The position numbers were made by a program, and so were the translations under genes. From Actinomycetes bacterium (GTDB lineage: Bacteria; Actinomycetota; Actinomycetes; Actinomycetales; Cellulomonadaceae), in NCBI GenBank assembly GCA_023418375.1, contig JAEZZV010000269.1:1-12017 (forward strand): 12,017 bases of DNA, given 5' to 3'. Every line of letters starts with the position of its first letter. Positions within the stretch are counted from its first letter, which is position 1. Of this stretch, positions 1 to 6,697 are shown piece after piece. The notes under the pieces were generated by a model that saw nothing but the letters and a program-made list of their open reading frames with translations, did not search any database and was not told the origin of the DNA.

Positions 1-1570
1 GGACCCGGTCGAGCGGCGCGGCGGCCACGGCGGGCAGCAGCCCGAGCGCGGCGCACACGCCGGCGGCGACGCCCATCCCGACGCGCATCGGCAGCGGGCT
101 CTCGGCGGCCCGGGCGGCCGCGGTCGAACGCGGCAGCGCGAGGAATCCGACACCGAACGCCTTGACGAAGGTGGCGACCCCGAGCCCTGCGGTCAGCGCG
201 ACGACGCCGACGGCGACGGGGATGCTCACGGCGACCACCGGCGAGCCCCCCGGGCCCACCGAGTGGATGAGCCCCTGGAGCAGCACCCACTCGGACACGA
301 ACCCGTTGCCCGGGGGCAGCGCGGCCGCGCCGAGCGTCCCGACGGCGACGAGCGCCGTCGTGACCGGCATCCGCCGGACGAGGCCGCCGAGGGCGTCCAG
401 GTCCCGCAGGCCGGTGGCGCGCAGGACCGCACCGGCGCCGAGGAAGAGCACCGTCTTGAACGCGGCGTGGTTGAACGCGTGCAGCACCGCGGCGGCCATG
501 ACGACGCCGGCGAGCACCCGGTTGCCGTCGGCGGCGAAGACCGCTGCCGCGCCCAGGCCGATGAGCATGAGGCCGACGTTCTCGCTGGTGGAGTAGGCGA
601 GCAGTCGCTTGAGGTCGACGGCGACGCTCGCCTGGAGCACGCCGTACAGCGCCGAGAGGCAGCCGAGGGCCAGCACGAGCAGCCCCCACCAGCGCGGTGC
701 GCCGCCGAGCAGGTCGAACGCGACCCTGATGAGGCCGTAGATCCCGAGCTTGACCATCGCCGCCGACATCAGCGCGGACACGTGGCTCGGGGCCTCGGGG
801 TGCGCGCGCGGCAGCCACACGTGCAGCGGCACCATGCCGGCCTTCGACCCGAAGCCGATGAGGACGAGGACGAGGACGACGGCGCGCACCGCGGGCGAGA
901 GGTCACCTGCCCCGGCACGGATCGCCGCGAAGCTCTCGCCGCCCACGCCGGCGGCGACCATGACCAGGGCGGTCATGATCGCGACCAGGCCGGCGTGGGT
1001 CATGCCCGCGTACCAGAGGCCCGCCTCGCGGACCGACGCGCGCAGCCGGTGCTCGGTGAGCACCAGGAGCAGCGACGTGAGGGCCATGAGCTCCCACAGG
1101 ACCAGGAACGTCGTCACGCTGGCCGCCGCGGGAACGAGGAGCATCGCCGCGACGAAGAGCGGCACGGTGGCCTGCGCGGTCCGGGAGGCGGCCGGGCTCG
1201 CGTGGTGCGCGTCGTCGGGCTCGTGCGCGTCGTGAGCGGCCGGCCCGTCCTGGGCGTGCCGACCGCCCGGGCTGGTGTACCCGATGCCGTACACGCCCGC
1301 CGCGACGGCGACCCCGCCCACGAGCAGCAGGAAGACGCCGGACAGCGCGTCGACCGCCAGACGCGCCTCGCCCAGTGGGAGCAGCCCGGGCGCGACGGCC
1401 GACCACGACGTGCCGCCGAGGCCACCGAGGCCCGCGAGGATCCCGCCCAGGCCGACGAGCGCCGTCACGGACCCGGCGATGACGTGCCGGAGCCGCTCCG
1501 GGGCGGCGACGACCGCGACGGCGCCGAGCACCGCCCCGACGGCGACGAGCCAGAGTCCCGCGGCGATCAT
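1..1570 (-). CDS. HyfB/NuoL-like proton-conducting membrane subunit, C-terminus off the left edge
   Basis: The frame starts with ATG at 1570, in an ATGA overlap with the stop of the NuoB-like gene, and stays open for 523 codons to the window edge, so the end of the protein is missing (HyfB proteins are usually about 650-700 residues). I read it directly on the minus strand. It is a polytopic membrane protein of the complex I / Mrp antiporter family (proton_antipo_M). Visible family marks are a TFLVLWELMAL helix with the conserved membrane glutamate at about E160, a WLPRAHPEAPSHVSALMSA stretch followed by a lysine at about K274, and HAFNHAAFK near residue 370. The role inferred is ion translocation coupled to an electron-transfer arm. 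A histidine- and aspartate-rich loop lies at about residues 104-124. The pairing with a hydrogenase-type small subunit favours a group 4 hydrogenase-like complex over respiratory complex I. Confidence 0.9.
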   Translation of the reverse strand, partial: MIAAGLWLVAVGAVLGAVAVVAAPERLRHVIAGSVTALVGLGGILAGLGGLGGTSWSAVAPGLLPLGEARLAVDALSGVFLLLVGGVAVAAGVYGIGYTSPGGRHAQDGPAAHDAHEPDDAHHASPAASRTAQATVPLFVAAMLLVPAAASVTTFLVLWELMALTSLLLVLTEHRLRASVREAGLWYAGMTHAGLVAIMTALVMVAAGVGGESFAAIRAGAGDLSPAVRAVVLVLVLIGFGSKAGMVPLHVWLPRAHPEAPSHVSALMSAAMVKLGIYGLIRVAFDLLGGAPRWWGLLVLALGCLSALYGVLQASVAVDLKRLLAYSTSENVGLMLIGLGAAAVFAADGNRVLAGVVMAAAVLHAFNHAAFKTVLFLGAGAVLRATGLRDLDALGGLVRRMPVTTALVAVGTLGAAALPPGNGFVSEWVLLQGLIHSVGPGGSPVVAVSIPVAVGVVALTAGLGVATFVKAFGVGFLALPRSTAAARAAESPLPMRVGMGVAAGVCAALGLLPAVAAAPLDRV

Positions 1571-2052
1571 CGGCCGGTCAGCTCCCGCAGGGCCGCCACG
1601 ATGTCCTCGGGCCGGGGCGGGCAACCCGGCACCTCGAGGTCCACCGGGACGACGTCGGACACCGCCCCGACGACGCCGTACGCACCCGCGAACACCCCGC
1701 AGCTGCGCGCGCAGTCGCCGATCGCGACGACGCGGCGGGGCGCCGGCATCGCCTCGTAGGTGACGCGCAGCGGCTCGGCAAGGTTGCGCGTGACGGGGCC
1801 CGTGACCACGATCGCGTCGGCGTGCCGCGGCGAGGCGACGATCCGCGCGCCGTACCGCTCGGCGTCGTACACCGGGCCGAAGGCCGCGCCGATCTCGATC
1901 TCGCAGCCGTTGCACGAGCCGGCGTCGACGTGCCGGACCTGGACCGAGCCGGTCCGCGGTGCCGCGCCCTCCTCGGCGGGGCGGGTGGGCGCGGGGGCCG
2001 CGGGCTCGGCGATCCGCCCGACCCGCAGCATCGTGCGCAGCAGCTTCAGCAC
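1567..2052 (-). CDS. NuoB / HyfI-like [4Fe-4S] subunit (hydrogenase-type)
   Basis: 161 residues from a GTG start at 2052, four bases after the upstream regulator's stop; the N-terminus (MLKLLRTMLRVGR) is typical of the family. The protein is the small electron-transfer subunit that passes electrons to the partner large subunit at the membrane. Probable cluster ligands are C47 and C50 in GSCNGCEIE, C114 in IGDCARSCG and C144 in VPGCPP. The CNGC arrangement is that of group 4 hydrogenase small subunits (HycG/HyfI/EchC), whereas respiratory NuoB has adjacent cysteines. C118 is an extra cysteine that I cannot assign. The stop overlaps the next gene's start (ATGA), which indicates translational coupling. 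No large subunit is in the window; it would be expected further along the operon, beyond position 1. Confidence 0.9.
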   Translation of the reverse strand: MLKLLRTMLRVGRIAEPAAPAPTRPAEEGAAPRTGSVQVRHVDAGSCNGCEIEIGAAFGPVYDAERYGARIVASPRHADAIVVTGPVTRNLAEPLRVTYEAMPAPRRVVAIGDCARSCGVFAGAYGVVGAVSDVVPVDLEVPGCPPRPEDIVAALRELTGR

Positions 2053-2056
2053 CGGG

Positions 2057-2425
2057 TCAGCAGTCCGCCCGCTCGGCGGCCTGCTCGGCGGCCTGCTCGT
2101 CCTCGGCGCGCAGGTCGCTCAGGACCTCGATCTGGAGCGCGAGCAGGTCGCCCCGCAGCTGCCGGGCGACGGCGAGCAGCTCGGCAGTGCGCGGCGTCGT
2201 CAGCGAGTAGTGGACGGTGGAGGCCTCGCGCCGCGCCTGCACCAGGCCGACGGACCGCAGCACCGCCAGGTGCTGGGACAGCCCCGAGGCGCCGACGCCG
2301 AGCTCGGCCGTCATCTCCCCCACGGCCCAGGCGCGCTCGCTCAGCAGCTCGAGCACCCGGACGCGGACGGGGTTGCCCATGGCCTTGAAGAGGTCGGCCT
2401 TCATCTGGACGTGCGGCGCGGTCAT
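2057..2425 (-). CDS. ArsR/SmtB-family winged-helix regulator
   Basis: 122 residues with the ArsR fold: an N-terminal helix (ADLFKAMGNPVRVRVLELL, about 10-28), the helix-turn-helix with recognition segment ASGLSQHLAVLRSVGLV (46-62), then the wing (REASTVHYSL). The classical arsenic-binding CVC in the alpha-3 helix is absent; that position reads ERAWAVGEMTAEL. The only cysteine is the last residue (C122), so the ligand may not be a metal. I chose the ATG at 2425 because family similarity begins there and a weak AGGTG precedes it. The frame stays open upstream to 2623, but that extension is arginine-rich and has no domain similarity. The gene ends 4 bp before the NuoB-like gene, so it is probably the first gene of the operon and controls it. 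Confidence 0.88.
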   Translation of the reverse strand: MTAPHVQMKADLFKAMGNPVRVRVLELLSERAWAVGEMTAELGVGASGLSQHLAVLRSVGLVQARREASTVHYSLTTPRTAELLAVARQLRGDLLALQIEVLSDLRAEDEQAAEQAAERADC

Positions 2426-2469
2426 CCGGCACCTGTCGGAACGAGGCCTCTCACGAACACAGGCTGACG

Positions 2470-2484
2470 ATATCACCGACTTAT
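2470..2484. promoter_or_regulatory. possible ArsR operator
   Basis: The AT-rich sequence ATATCACCGACTTAT is an imperfect dyad with ATA and TAT ends, 45-59 bp upstream of the regulator's ATG. ArsR-family operators are often imperfect AT-rich dyads and these regulators usually repress themselves. Only about half of the arm positions pair, so this is a guess from location and base composition. Confidence 0.2.
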
Positions 2485-2604
2485 GGGTGCGTGACTTTAG
2501 CGATCCATGAAGCCGCGCACCCCTTCCCCGGTCCGCGCCTCCCGTCCACGTCGGCAGGCGCACAGACGCGTCTGCGCGGTACGAGCGAAGACCTTCGACG
2601 CCGG

Positions 2605-2622
2605 TGTGGGATCGTTCCCACA
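2605..2622. promoter_or_regulatory. LacI-type (CebR/CelR-like) operator candidate
   Basis: An 18-bp dyad with perfect 7-bp arms, TGTGGGA at 2605-2611 and TCCCACA at 2616-2622, around TCGT. The core TGGGATCGTTCCCA matches the known actinobacterial cellobiose-regulator site TGGGAGCGCTCCCA at 12 of 14 positions, including the central CG. It lies 88 bp upstream of the gene starting at 2710 and about 180 bp upstream of the divergent regulator. A further TGGG at 2625-2628 pairs with the CCCA of the right arm, giving a second overlapping dyad. Confidence 0.5.
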
Positions 2623-2629
2623 AATGGGC

Positions 2630-2657
2630 TTCGTCGCCGGTTCATGATCAGTAACGT
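2630..2657 (+). promoter_or_regulatory. possible sigma-70 promoter
   Basis: TTCGTC at 2630-2635 and TAACGT at 2652-2657 are separated by 16 bp, just downstream of the LacI-type dyad and about 50 bp before the ATG at 2710. The -10 fits the TAnnnT pattern; the -35 is weak. Position is the main support. Confidence 0.25.
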
Positions 2658-2709
2658 GGGGTCGGCGACACACAGGTACGCCCCATCCCCCACCCAGGAG
2701 CGCCCCGCC

Positions 2710-3270
2710 ATGACCGTCCAGACGCCGCCCCGGCCCCCCGCAGCGCCCGCGCCGTCCGACGCCCCGCCGCCCGGCCCGGCACGCCGACGCCGCCGCGCGC
2801 CGATCGTCGCCGCCGTGCTCGTCGTCGTCGGGCTGGCCGCCGCCGCGGGTGTCGTCGTCGCCACCGCCCGCCACTGGACGAAGGTCGACGTCCCCGAGCA
2901 GGCCGAGACGTTCCACGAGGAGGAGTACGAGACGGGCTCGTTCGTCGTCGAGCTGGTCGCCGGCAGCCCCTGCACGTCCGGGCAGGCCACGAGCGAGTGC
3001 GTCGCCCTGCTGGAGGCCGAGTACCAGGCCGTGTGCGTCGCCCAGCCGATCACACCGGAGTCCGGCGAGGTGTGCGAGACCTCCCGCGAGGCGTGGGACT
3101 GGCTGCTCGAGATGGACATGACCGGCTTCGTCATCGACCAGGTCGCCGACCAGAACCACCTGACGTCCACGCCCGAGATCGCGACGCGGCAGGTCTCCAA
3201 TGAGGACTACGTGCCGGCCGTCACCCACGAGGCCGTGTGCTACGCAGGCTTCATCGGCGAGTGCACCTGA
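2710..3270 (+). CDS. membrane-anchored exported protein with six cysteines, unknown function
   Basis: 186 residues. The ATG at 2710 is preceded by AGGAG (2696-2700) at a 9-bp spacing, which decides the start although the frame is open further upstream. Residues 1-29 are proline- and alanine-rich and end in an arginine cluster (24-29). Residues 31-53 form one hydrophobic helix, followed by an acidic outer part. The positive charge before the helix predicts an N-in orientation with about 130 residues outside. Cysteines at 88, 97, 109, 122, 177 and 185 all lie in the outer part and could form three disulfides. I recognise no enzyme motif. It stands alone between a divergent operon and a terminator, with a LacI-type dyad upstream that suggests sugar-linked control. 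Confidence 0.8.
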   Translation: MTVQTPPRPPAAPAPSDAPPPGPARRRRRAPIVAAVLVVVGLAAAAGVVVATARHWTKVDVPEQAETFHEEEYETGSFVVELVAGSPCTSGQATSECVALLEAEYQAVCVAQPITPESGEVCETSREAWDWLLEMDMTGFVIDQVADQNHLTSTPEIATRQVSNEDYVPAVTHEAVCYAGFIGECT

Positions 3271-3310
3271 GCACGCCGACGCGCTGACGCGGCGGAGCAG
3301 CGCACCCATC

Positions 3311-3343
3311 GGAGGGGTCCGGACCACACGGTCCGGGCCCTCC
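3311..3343. terminator. bidirectional hairpin terminator
   Basis: A strong hairpin lies between two convergent genes: outer arms GGAGGG (3311-3316) and CCCTCC (3338-3343), inner arms CCGGACC (3319-3325) and GGTCCGG (3330-3336), loop ACAC. There is no T tract, which is common for actinobacterial terminators. It is placed to stop transcription from both sides. Confidence 0.75.
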
Positions 3344-3357
3344 CCGTCGTGCCGCAC

Positions 3358-4134
3358 CTACCGCCGCACGGCGTCGAGCGTGAGGGCCACCCACTCCCGC
3401 ACCCAGGACGTGGGCAGGAGCCAGCCAGGGCTCGACGCGGCGAGCCCGTCGGCGTCGAGCCCGACGCGGTCGGCGATCTCCAGCGCCCGGTGCAGGTGGT
3501 AGCCCTCGGTGACCACGACCACCCGCGAGCCGAGACCGTGCTCGTCGAGGATCTCCGCGGAGTTCGTGAGGTTCTCGAGCGTCGACGTCGAGCGGTCCTC
3601 GAGGAGGATGCGGTCCTCCGCGACGCCCCGGTCCACGAGGCCCCGGCGCATCGCCTCGGCCTCGCTGACCTGCTCGCCAGCCCCCTTGCCGCCCGAGACG
3701 ACCACGGGCACCTCGGGGTGCCCCAGGAGGTAATCGGCGGCGGTGTCGATCCGACGCTGGAGCGCCTGGCTCGGGGTGTCGCCCTCCACCCTGCAGCCCA
3801 GGACGACGACGGCGCCCGGGGCCGCGTCGGGCTCGCCGATGTCGGCGAGCATCCATGCGGAGAGCGCACCGCACCAGAGCACCCCCGCACCGAGCGCGAC
3901 GGCGCCCGCCCCCAGGACGGCCCTGCCGCGCCGGGTCCGCGCGAGGGCACGCAGCCCCCGCGCGACCGTCGACCAGACCAGGACGACGACGGCCAGCGTC
4001 ACGCTCGCCGCGAGGCCCAGCGCGTTGCCGGCATTCCAGATCCCGGCGACGACCACCGGCTGGAGGAACACCCACAGGCCGACGGCCGCGAGCAGCAGGA
4101 GGAGCGCGCGGACCACGGTGCGGCGTGTGGGCAT
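3358..4134 (-). CDS. DUF218 / YdcF-SanA-like membrane protein
   Basis: 258 residues from ATG at 4134. Three hydrophobic segments at about 9-30, 35-55 and 71-95 anchor the protein. A DUF218 domain follows from about residue 106 to the end. Family marks are VVVLGCRVEG (109-118), VVVSGGKGAGEQVSEAEAM (144-162), ILLEDRSTSTLENL (176-189) and VVVVTEGYHLHRAL (205-218). DUF218 proteins (YdcF, SanA, ElyC) are linked to envelope integrity and vancomycin resistance in enterobacteria; the biochemical activity is not established, so only an envelope role is inferred. The frame is open upstream to 4509, but that part is antisense to the Lrp remnant and not family-like. The gene appears monocistronic and ends against the hairpin at 3311-3343. 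Confidence 0.88.
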   Translation of the reverse strand: MPTRRTVVRALLLLLAAVGLWVFLQPVVVAGIWNAGNALGLAASVTLAVVVLVWSTVARGLRALARTRRGRAVLGAGAVALGAGVLWCGALSAWMLADIGEPDAAPGAVVVLGCRVEGDTPSQALQRRIDTAADYLLGHPEVPVVVSGGKGAGEQVSEAEAMRRGLVDRGVAEDRILLEDRSTSTLENLTNSAEILDEHGLGSRVVVVTEGYHLHRALEIADRVGLDADGLAASSPGWLLPTSWVREWVALTLDAVRR

Positions 4135-4190
4135 CGTCCCGGAGACTCCCGACTCGTCGGCGGACAGTCGCGACCGTAGCAGCGGCCCGA

Positions 4191-4490
4191 TCAGATCGGC
4201 CCGCCCTTGAGGTACGCCGGCAGCGGGACGAACCCGCAGGCCGCGCCCGTGTCGTCCAGCAGCCGCCCCATCAGCTTGACCGTCCTGAGCACGACGGCGC
4301 GGTCGACGATCTGCACGCCCGGCATCCGGTCCTCGATCGTCGCCTCGAGCCGGTGCACGTCGTCGAGGTTCCGGGTCCACACGTCGATGGCCAGGTCGTA
4401 CTGGCCCACGACGGCGACCACCGCCCGGGCCTCCTGGACCGTGGCGATCCGCTGCGCCCACCAGCGGCCGCGACCGACTGACCACACCAC
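4191..4490 (-). pseudogene. Lrp/AsnC-family regulator, C-terminal (RAM) half only
   Basis: About 95 residues remain, ending in a normal stop at 4191-4193. The stretch from EARAVVAVVGQYDLAIDVW through LDDVHRLEATIEDRMPGV to VVLRTVKLMGRLL follows the ligand-binding and assembly domain of Lrp/AsnC proteins, with its beta-alpha-beta pattern and conserved glycine. The N-terminal helix-turn-helix (about 60 residues) is missing. Upstream of about 4480 the sequence runs into the mobile-element scar at 4495-5809, and no matching N-terminal half is found beyond it. The fragment has no evident promoter or ribosome site of its own and is probably a dead gene. The exact junction could be anywhere from about 4440 to 4495. 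Confidence 0.65.
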
Positions 4491-4494
4491 GAGA

Positions 4495-4513
4495 GGGGTC
4501 CACTTTCACCCGA
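4495..4513 (+). repeat. inner direct repeat of an IS21-like end (left of the IS30 insertion)
   Basis: GGGGTCCACTTTCACCCGA directly abuts the IS30 left end. With the IS30 element and one CGA copy removed, it continues into CG at 5777-5778, and the 21-bp unit matches the unit at 5783-5803 in 16 of 21 positions, in the same orientation and about 24 bp apart. Tandem transposase-binding repeats near the tip are the usual end structure of IS21-family elements. Confidence 0.45.
4511..4513. repeat. IS30 target-site duplication, left copy
   Basis: CGA at 4511-4513 directly flanks the left inverted repeat and is repeated at 5774-5776 directly after the right one. IS30-family elements commonly duplicate 2-3 bp. 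Confidence 0.6.
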
Positions 4514-4538
4514 GGTGGTTTCGCACGATCGTCGCAAC
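4514..4538 (+). repeat. IS30 left terminal inverted repeat
   Basis: Begins GGTGGTTTCG and ends TCGTCGCAAC. It pairs with 5749-5773, with identity concentrated in the inner ten bases and the TTCG block. Confidence 0.75.
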
Positions 4539-4548
4539 GCCGACCGGG

Positions 4549-5727
4549 TCAGGATGGCACGGCTCCGGCGAAGACCTCGCCGGGGCTGCGCCAGTTGAGA
4601 ACGCGCCGTGGGCGACCGTTCAGGCGCGCTTCGACTTCGGCCAGGTCGGTCGCGGTGAAGACCGAGAGGTCGCTGCCCTTGGGGAAGTACTGACGCAGCA
4701 GACCGTTGGTGTTCTCGTTCGTCCCGCGGAGCCATGGCGATGCGGGCCTGGCGAAGTAGACGCCCTCGGAGAAGTGCTCGGCAAGGAGGTCGTGGCGGGC
4801 CATCTCTGAGCCCTGGTCCCAGGTCAGGGTGCGGCGCGCGACCGGGCTGAGCGTGTCCAGCATGGCGTGCATGGCGGTCACGAGCTGTGCGGCGGCGTGC
4901 CCGTCAGGCAGGTGCACCAGGCGGACGTACCGGCTGGCGCGGTCGACCAGGGTCCCGATGGCGGACCTGCTCATCCGCCCGACGATGAGGTCGCCCTCCC
5001 AGTCCCCGATGCGTCGGCGGTCCTCAACCTCAGGGGGGCGGGCGTCGATCAGGAGTGCCGGTGCGACGAATCGCACGGTCCGCTGATCGGTCCGGCGCCG
5101 GCGCTTGCGCAGCGGCCGACCGGTGCGCAGGTGAACGGTCAAGGTCCTGCTCAACCCGCCTTTGCCGCCGTGGTAGAGCGCCTGGTAGATCGTCTCGTGG
5201 CACACATGCCAGTCCCGGCGGTCCGGGTGCTCCTGGCGCAGCCAGGCAGCGATCTGCTGTGGGCTCCAGTCCTCCTTCAACTTGGTCTGCACCACGTCCC
5301 GCAATGCCGGGTCCCCGGCGATCCGCCCGCTACGAGGACGCCGCGCGGCCGCCCGAGAACGGGCGTGGGCGAGCACCGGGTCGTAGATGTCGCCATCGTG
5401 CGGGCGCATGTTGCGCCGGACCTCCCGCGAGATCGTCGACGGCGCGCGCCCAAGCCGCCGGGCGATCTCCCTGACCGACACGCCCTGACCCCGCAGCGCC
5501 CCGATGCGCTCCCGCTCGAGCCTCGACAGGTATCGGGAGGTCCGGGCATCTTCGCGCAAGCGGAGCGGTGGCAGGCCGCCGCGCTCGGCCCGCCACCGGT
5601 AGCCCGTCTTGCGCGTGATCCCGACCCGGCGGCACGCCTCGACTGTGCCCACCCCAGCCAAGATCAGCGACCAGTACTCGTCCTCCACGCCCAGCTGCCG
5701 CTTACGGCCACGTCGTCCCATCTCCAC
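4549..5727 (-). CDS. IS30-family transposase
   Basis: 392 residues from GTG at 5727; an in-frame ATG at 5721 is an equally good start, and GGGG upstream could serve either. The N-terminal half carries two helix-turn-helix regions, one near 25-48 (TVEACRRVGITRKTGYRW) and one near 83-104 (SVREIARRLGRAPSTISREV), which bind the element ends. The DDE integrase-like core is complete: D246 in GDWEGDLIVG, D304 in LTWDQGSEM and E338 in GTNENTNGLLRQYFPKG, the last being the IS30 signature. It catalyses cut-and-paste or circle-mediated transposition of its own element. Length is normal for the family and no frame break is seen. Confidence 0.97.
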   Translation of the reverse strand: MEMGRRGRKRQLGVEDEYWSLILAGVGTVEACRRVGITRKTGYRWRAERGGLPPLRLREDARTSRYLSRLERERIGALRGQGVSVREIARRLGRAPSTISREVRRNMRPHDGDIYDPVLAHARSRAAARRPRSGRIAGDPALRDVVQTKLKEDWSPQQIAAWLRQEHPDRRDWHVCHETIYQALYHGGKGGLSRTLTVHLRTGRPLRKRRRRTDQRTVRFVAPALLIDARPPEVEDRRRIGDWEGDLIVGRMSRSAIGTLVDRASRYVRLVHLPDGHAAAQLVTAMHAMLDTLSPVARRTLTWDQGSEMARHDLLAEHFSEGVYFARPASPWLRGTNENTNGLLRQYFPKGSDLSVFTATDLAEVEARLNGRPRRVLNWRSPGEVFAGAVPS

Positions 5728-5748
5728 ACCCCGTGATCTACCAGGAGT

Positions 5749-5773
5749 GTTGCGACGAACCCTCGAACCCGCC
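5749..5773 (-). repeat. IS30 right terminal inverted repeat
   Basis: Reading inward on the minus strand it begins GGCGGGTTCG and ends TCGTCGCAAC, and pairs with 4514-4538. It is followed directly by the second CGA. Confidence 0.75.
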
Positions 5774-5809
5774 CGACGCCAGGGGGTCCGTTTTCGGCCG
5801 TCGTTGACA
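5774..5809 (+). mobile_element. outer tip of an IS21-like element (remnant)
   Basis: After the second CGA copy comes GGGGTCCGTTTTCGGCCGTCG at 5783-5803 and then the tip TTGACA ending at 5809. Read on the minus strand the tip starts TGTCAACGACGG, which resembles ends I associate with actinobacterial IS21 elements; this rests on memory and was not searched. The istA and istB genes are absent; the expected body to the left is replaced by the Lrp fragment. Immediately to the right begins the truncated Vsr-like frame, so 5809/5810 looks like the original insertion junction. Confidence 0.45.
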
Positions 5810-5984
5810 CCATCTCCTGGCGAACGGCTGGACTGTGCTGAGGATCTGGGAGCACGCCCCAGCTGTTGAGGCGCTCGACGCGACTCGGACGTTCCTCGCC
5901 GCGTCGACCAACGCCCGTCTCGTCCCGCAGGCTCCCGTCCCGGCGGACGACGGTCCCTGGCGAAACTCAGAGCGCACCCGCTGA
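5810..5984 (+). pseudogene. Vsr-like (DNA mismatch / very-short-patch) endonuclease, C-terminal fragment
   Basis: An open frame without a start codon runs from the IS21-like tip to TGA at 5982-5984. Its beginning, HLLANGWTVLRIWEH, matches the pattern at the end of Vsr and related PD-(D/E)XK restriction-like endonucleases (GW.VLRVWEHE), where the tryptophan and glutamate follow the core sheet. About 40 less conserved residues follow. The catalytic N-terminal two thirds are missing, so the fragment cannot be functional. A DUF559-type relative is the main alternative to Vsr. Confidence 0.5.
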
Positions 5985-6354
5985 CTGGGCGAGCTTGAGC
6001 CCCGGGCTAGGCAGCGGCCCGAGTGAACTTCAGGGTCTGGGCGTAGTTCCACCAGGTGGTGCCGGTCAGGTCGGGGTTGCGGGAGACCGACAACGTGTAG
6101 GCCCCCGACAGCCCGGACAGCACCATCGAGGTGCTCGTCTTCAGCTCACCACCGTTGACGACCTGCCCGGCCGAGTCGACCAGCGTCCACAAGAGCGGAC
6201 CGGTCCCCGACGTGGACAGCGGCATGGAGAACGTCCAGATCACCGAACTGTCCGCCGGGACGGTGAACCGGTACTGGTCCACCGACGCCGACGTCTCCAG
6301 CAACCCCGCCCCCGGCGTGGAGGAGTTCACCAGGACCCGTTCGACCTGCGGGGT

Positions 6355-6378
6355 CGACAGATCCACCTCGAACACCTG
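6355..6378. repeat. direct repeat, copy 1 (PPC unit)
   Basis: 24 bp starting CGACAGATCC, identical to 6733-6756. It encodes the QVFEVDLS opening of the second PPC-like unit on the minus strand. Confidence 0.8.
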
Positions 6379-6697
6379 GGACAACGCCTCGGAGACCGCG
6401 AACAGCTGGAAGTCATAGGACCCGGACAACGTCCCCGACGTGGACGTGGCCAGACCCGAGACCCGGAACACGTAGTCCCCGGCCACCAGCTGCTCCTCGA
6501 ACCGCGGATAGGACGACCCCACGTCCGCGACCGACCACACCACCTGCCCACCCGGGCCGACCAGCTCCAACTTCGCATGCCCACTGGAGCTGTTGGCGAC
6601 CCGCTTGGTCCAGTCCATCACCACCCGGGCCCCACCAGCCGGCACCGTGAACGCGTACTCGTCCACCGCCGCCCGAGACTCCAGGTTCGCAGCCCCC

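Larger units (their letters stand above)
4514..5773 (-). mobile_element. IS30-family insertion sequence, complete
   Basis: A 1260-bp element with imperfect 25-bp terminal inverted repeats at 4514-4538 and 5749-5773 (19 of 25 positions match, inner end TCGTCGCAAC in both), one transposase gene filling the interior, and a CGA direct repeat flanking both ends. Size and organisation are typical of the IS30 family. The transposase frame is intact, so the element could still be active. It is inserted between the two direct repeats of an older IS21-like end. Confidence 0.88.

Noticed and set aside
263..1759. Plus-strand open frame of 498 codons
   Set aside because: It is antisense to the HyfB-like and NuoB-like genes; the product is a low-complexity string of Arg, Asp, Glu, His and Gly, as expected for a shadow frame in GC-rich DNA.
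2426..2623. N-terminal extension of the ArsR-like regulator to 2623
   Set aside because: The extension has no family similarity, is arginine-rich, and would cover the whole divergent regulatory region; ATG at 2425 fits the family length.
2491..2709. N-terminal extension of the six-cysteine protein to 2491
   Set aside because: AGGAG at 2696-2700 correctly spaced from ATG 2710, followed by a normal basic tail and membrane helix; the extension would run through the operator and promoter.
3349..4179. Plus-strand open frame of 276 codons
   Set aside because: Antisense shadow of the DUF218 gene, with highly charged low-complexity sequence.
5785..5810. IS21-like tip as part of the IS30 right end
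   Set aside because: The IS30 inverted repeats and the CGA duplication end at 5773/5776, so the sequence beyond is pre-existing target DNA.
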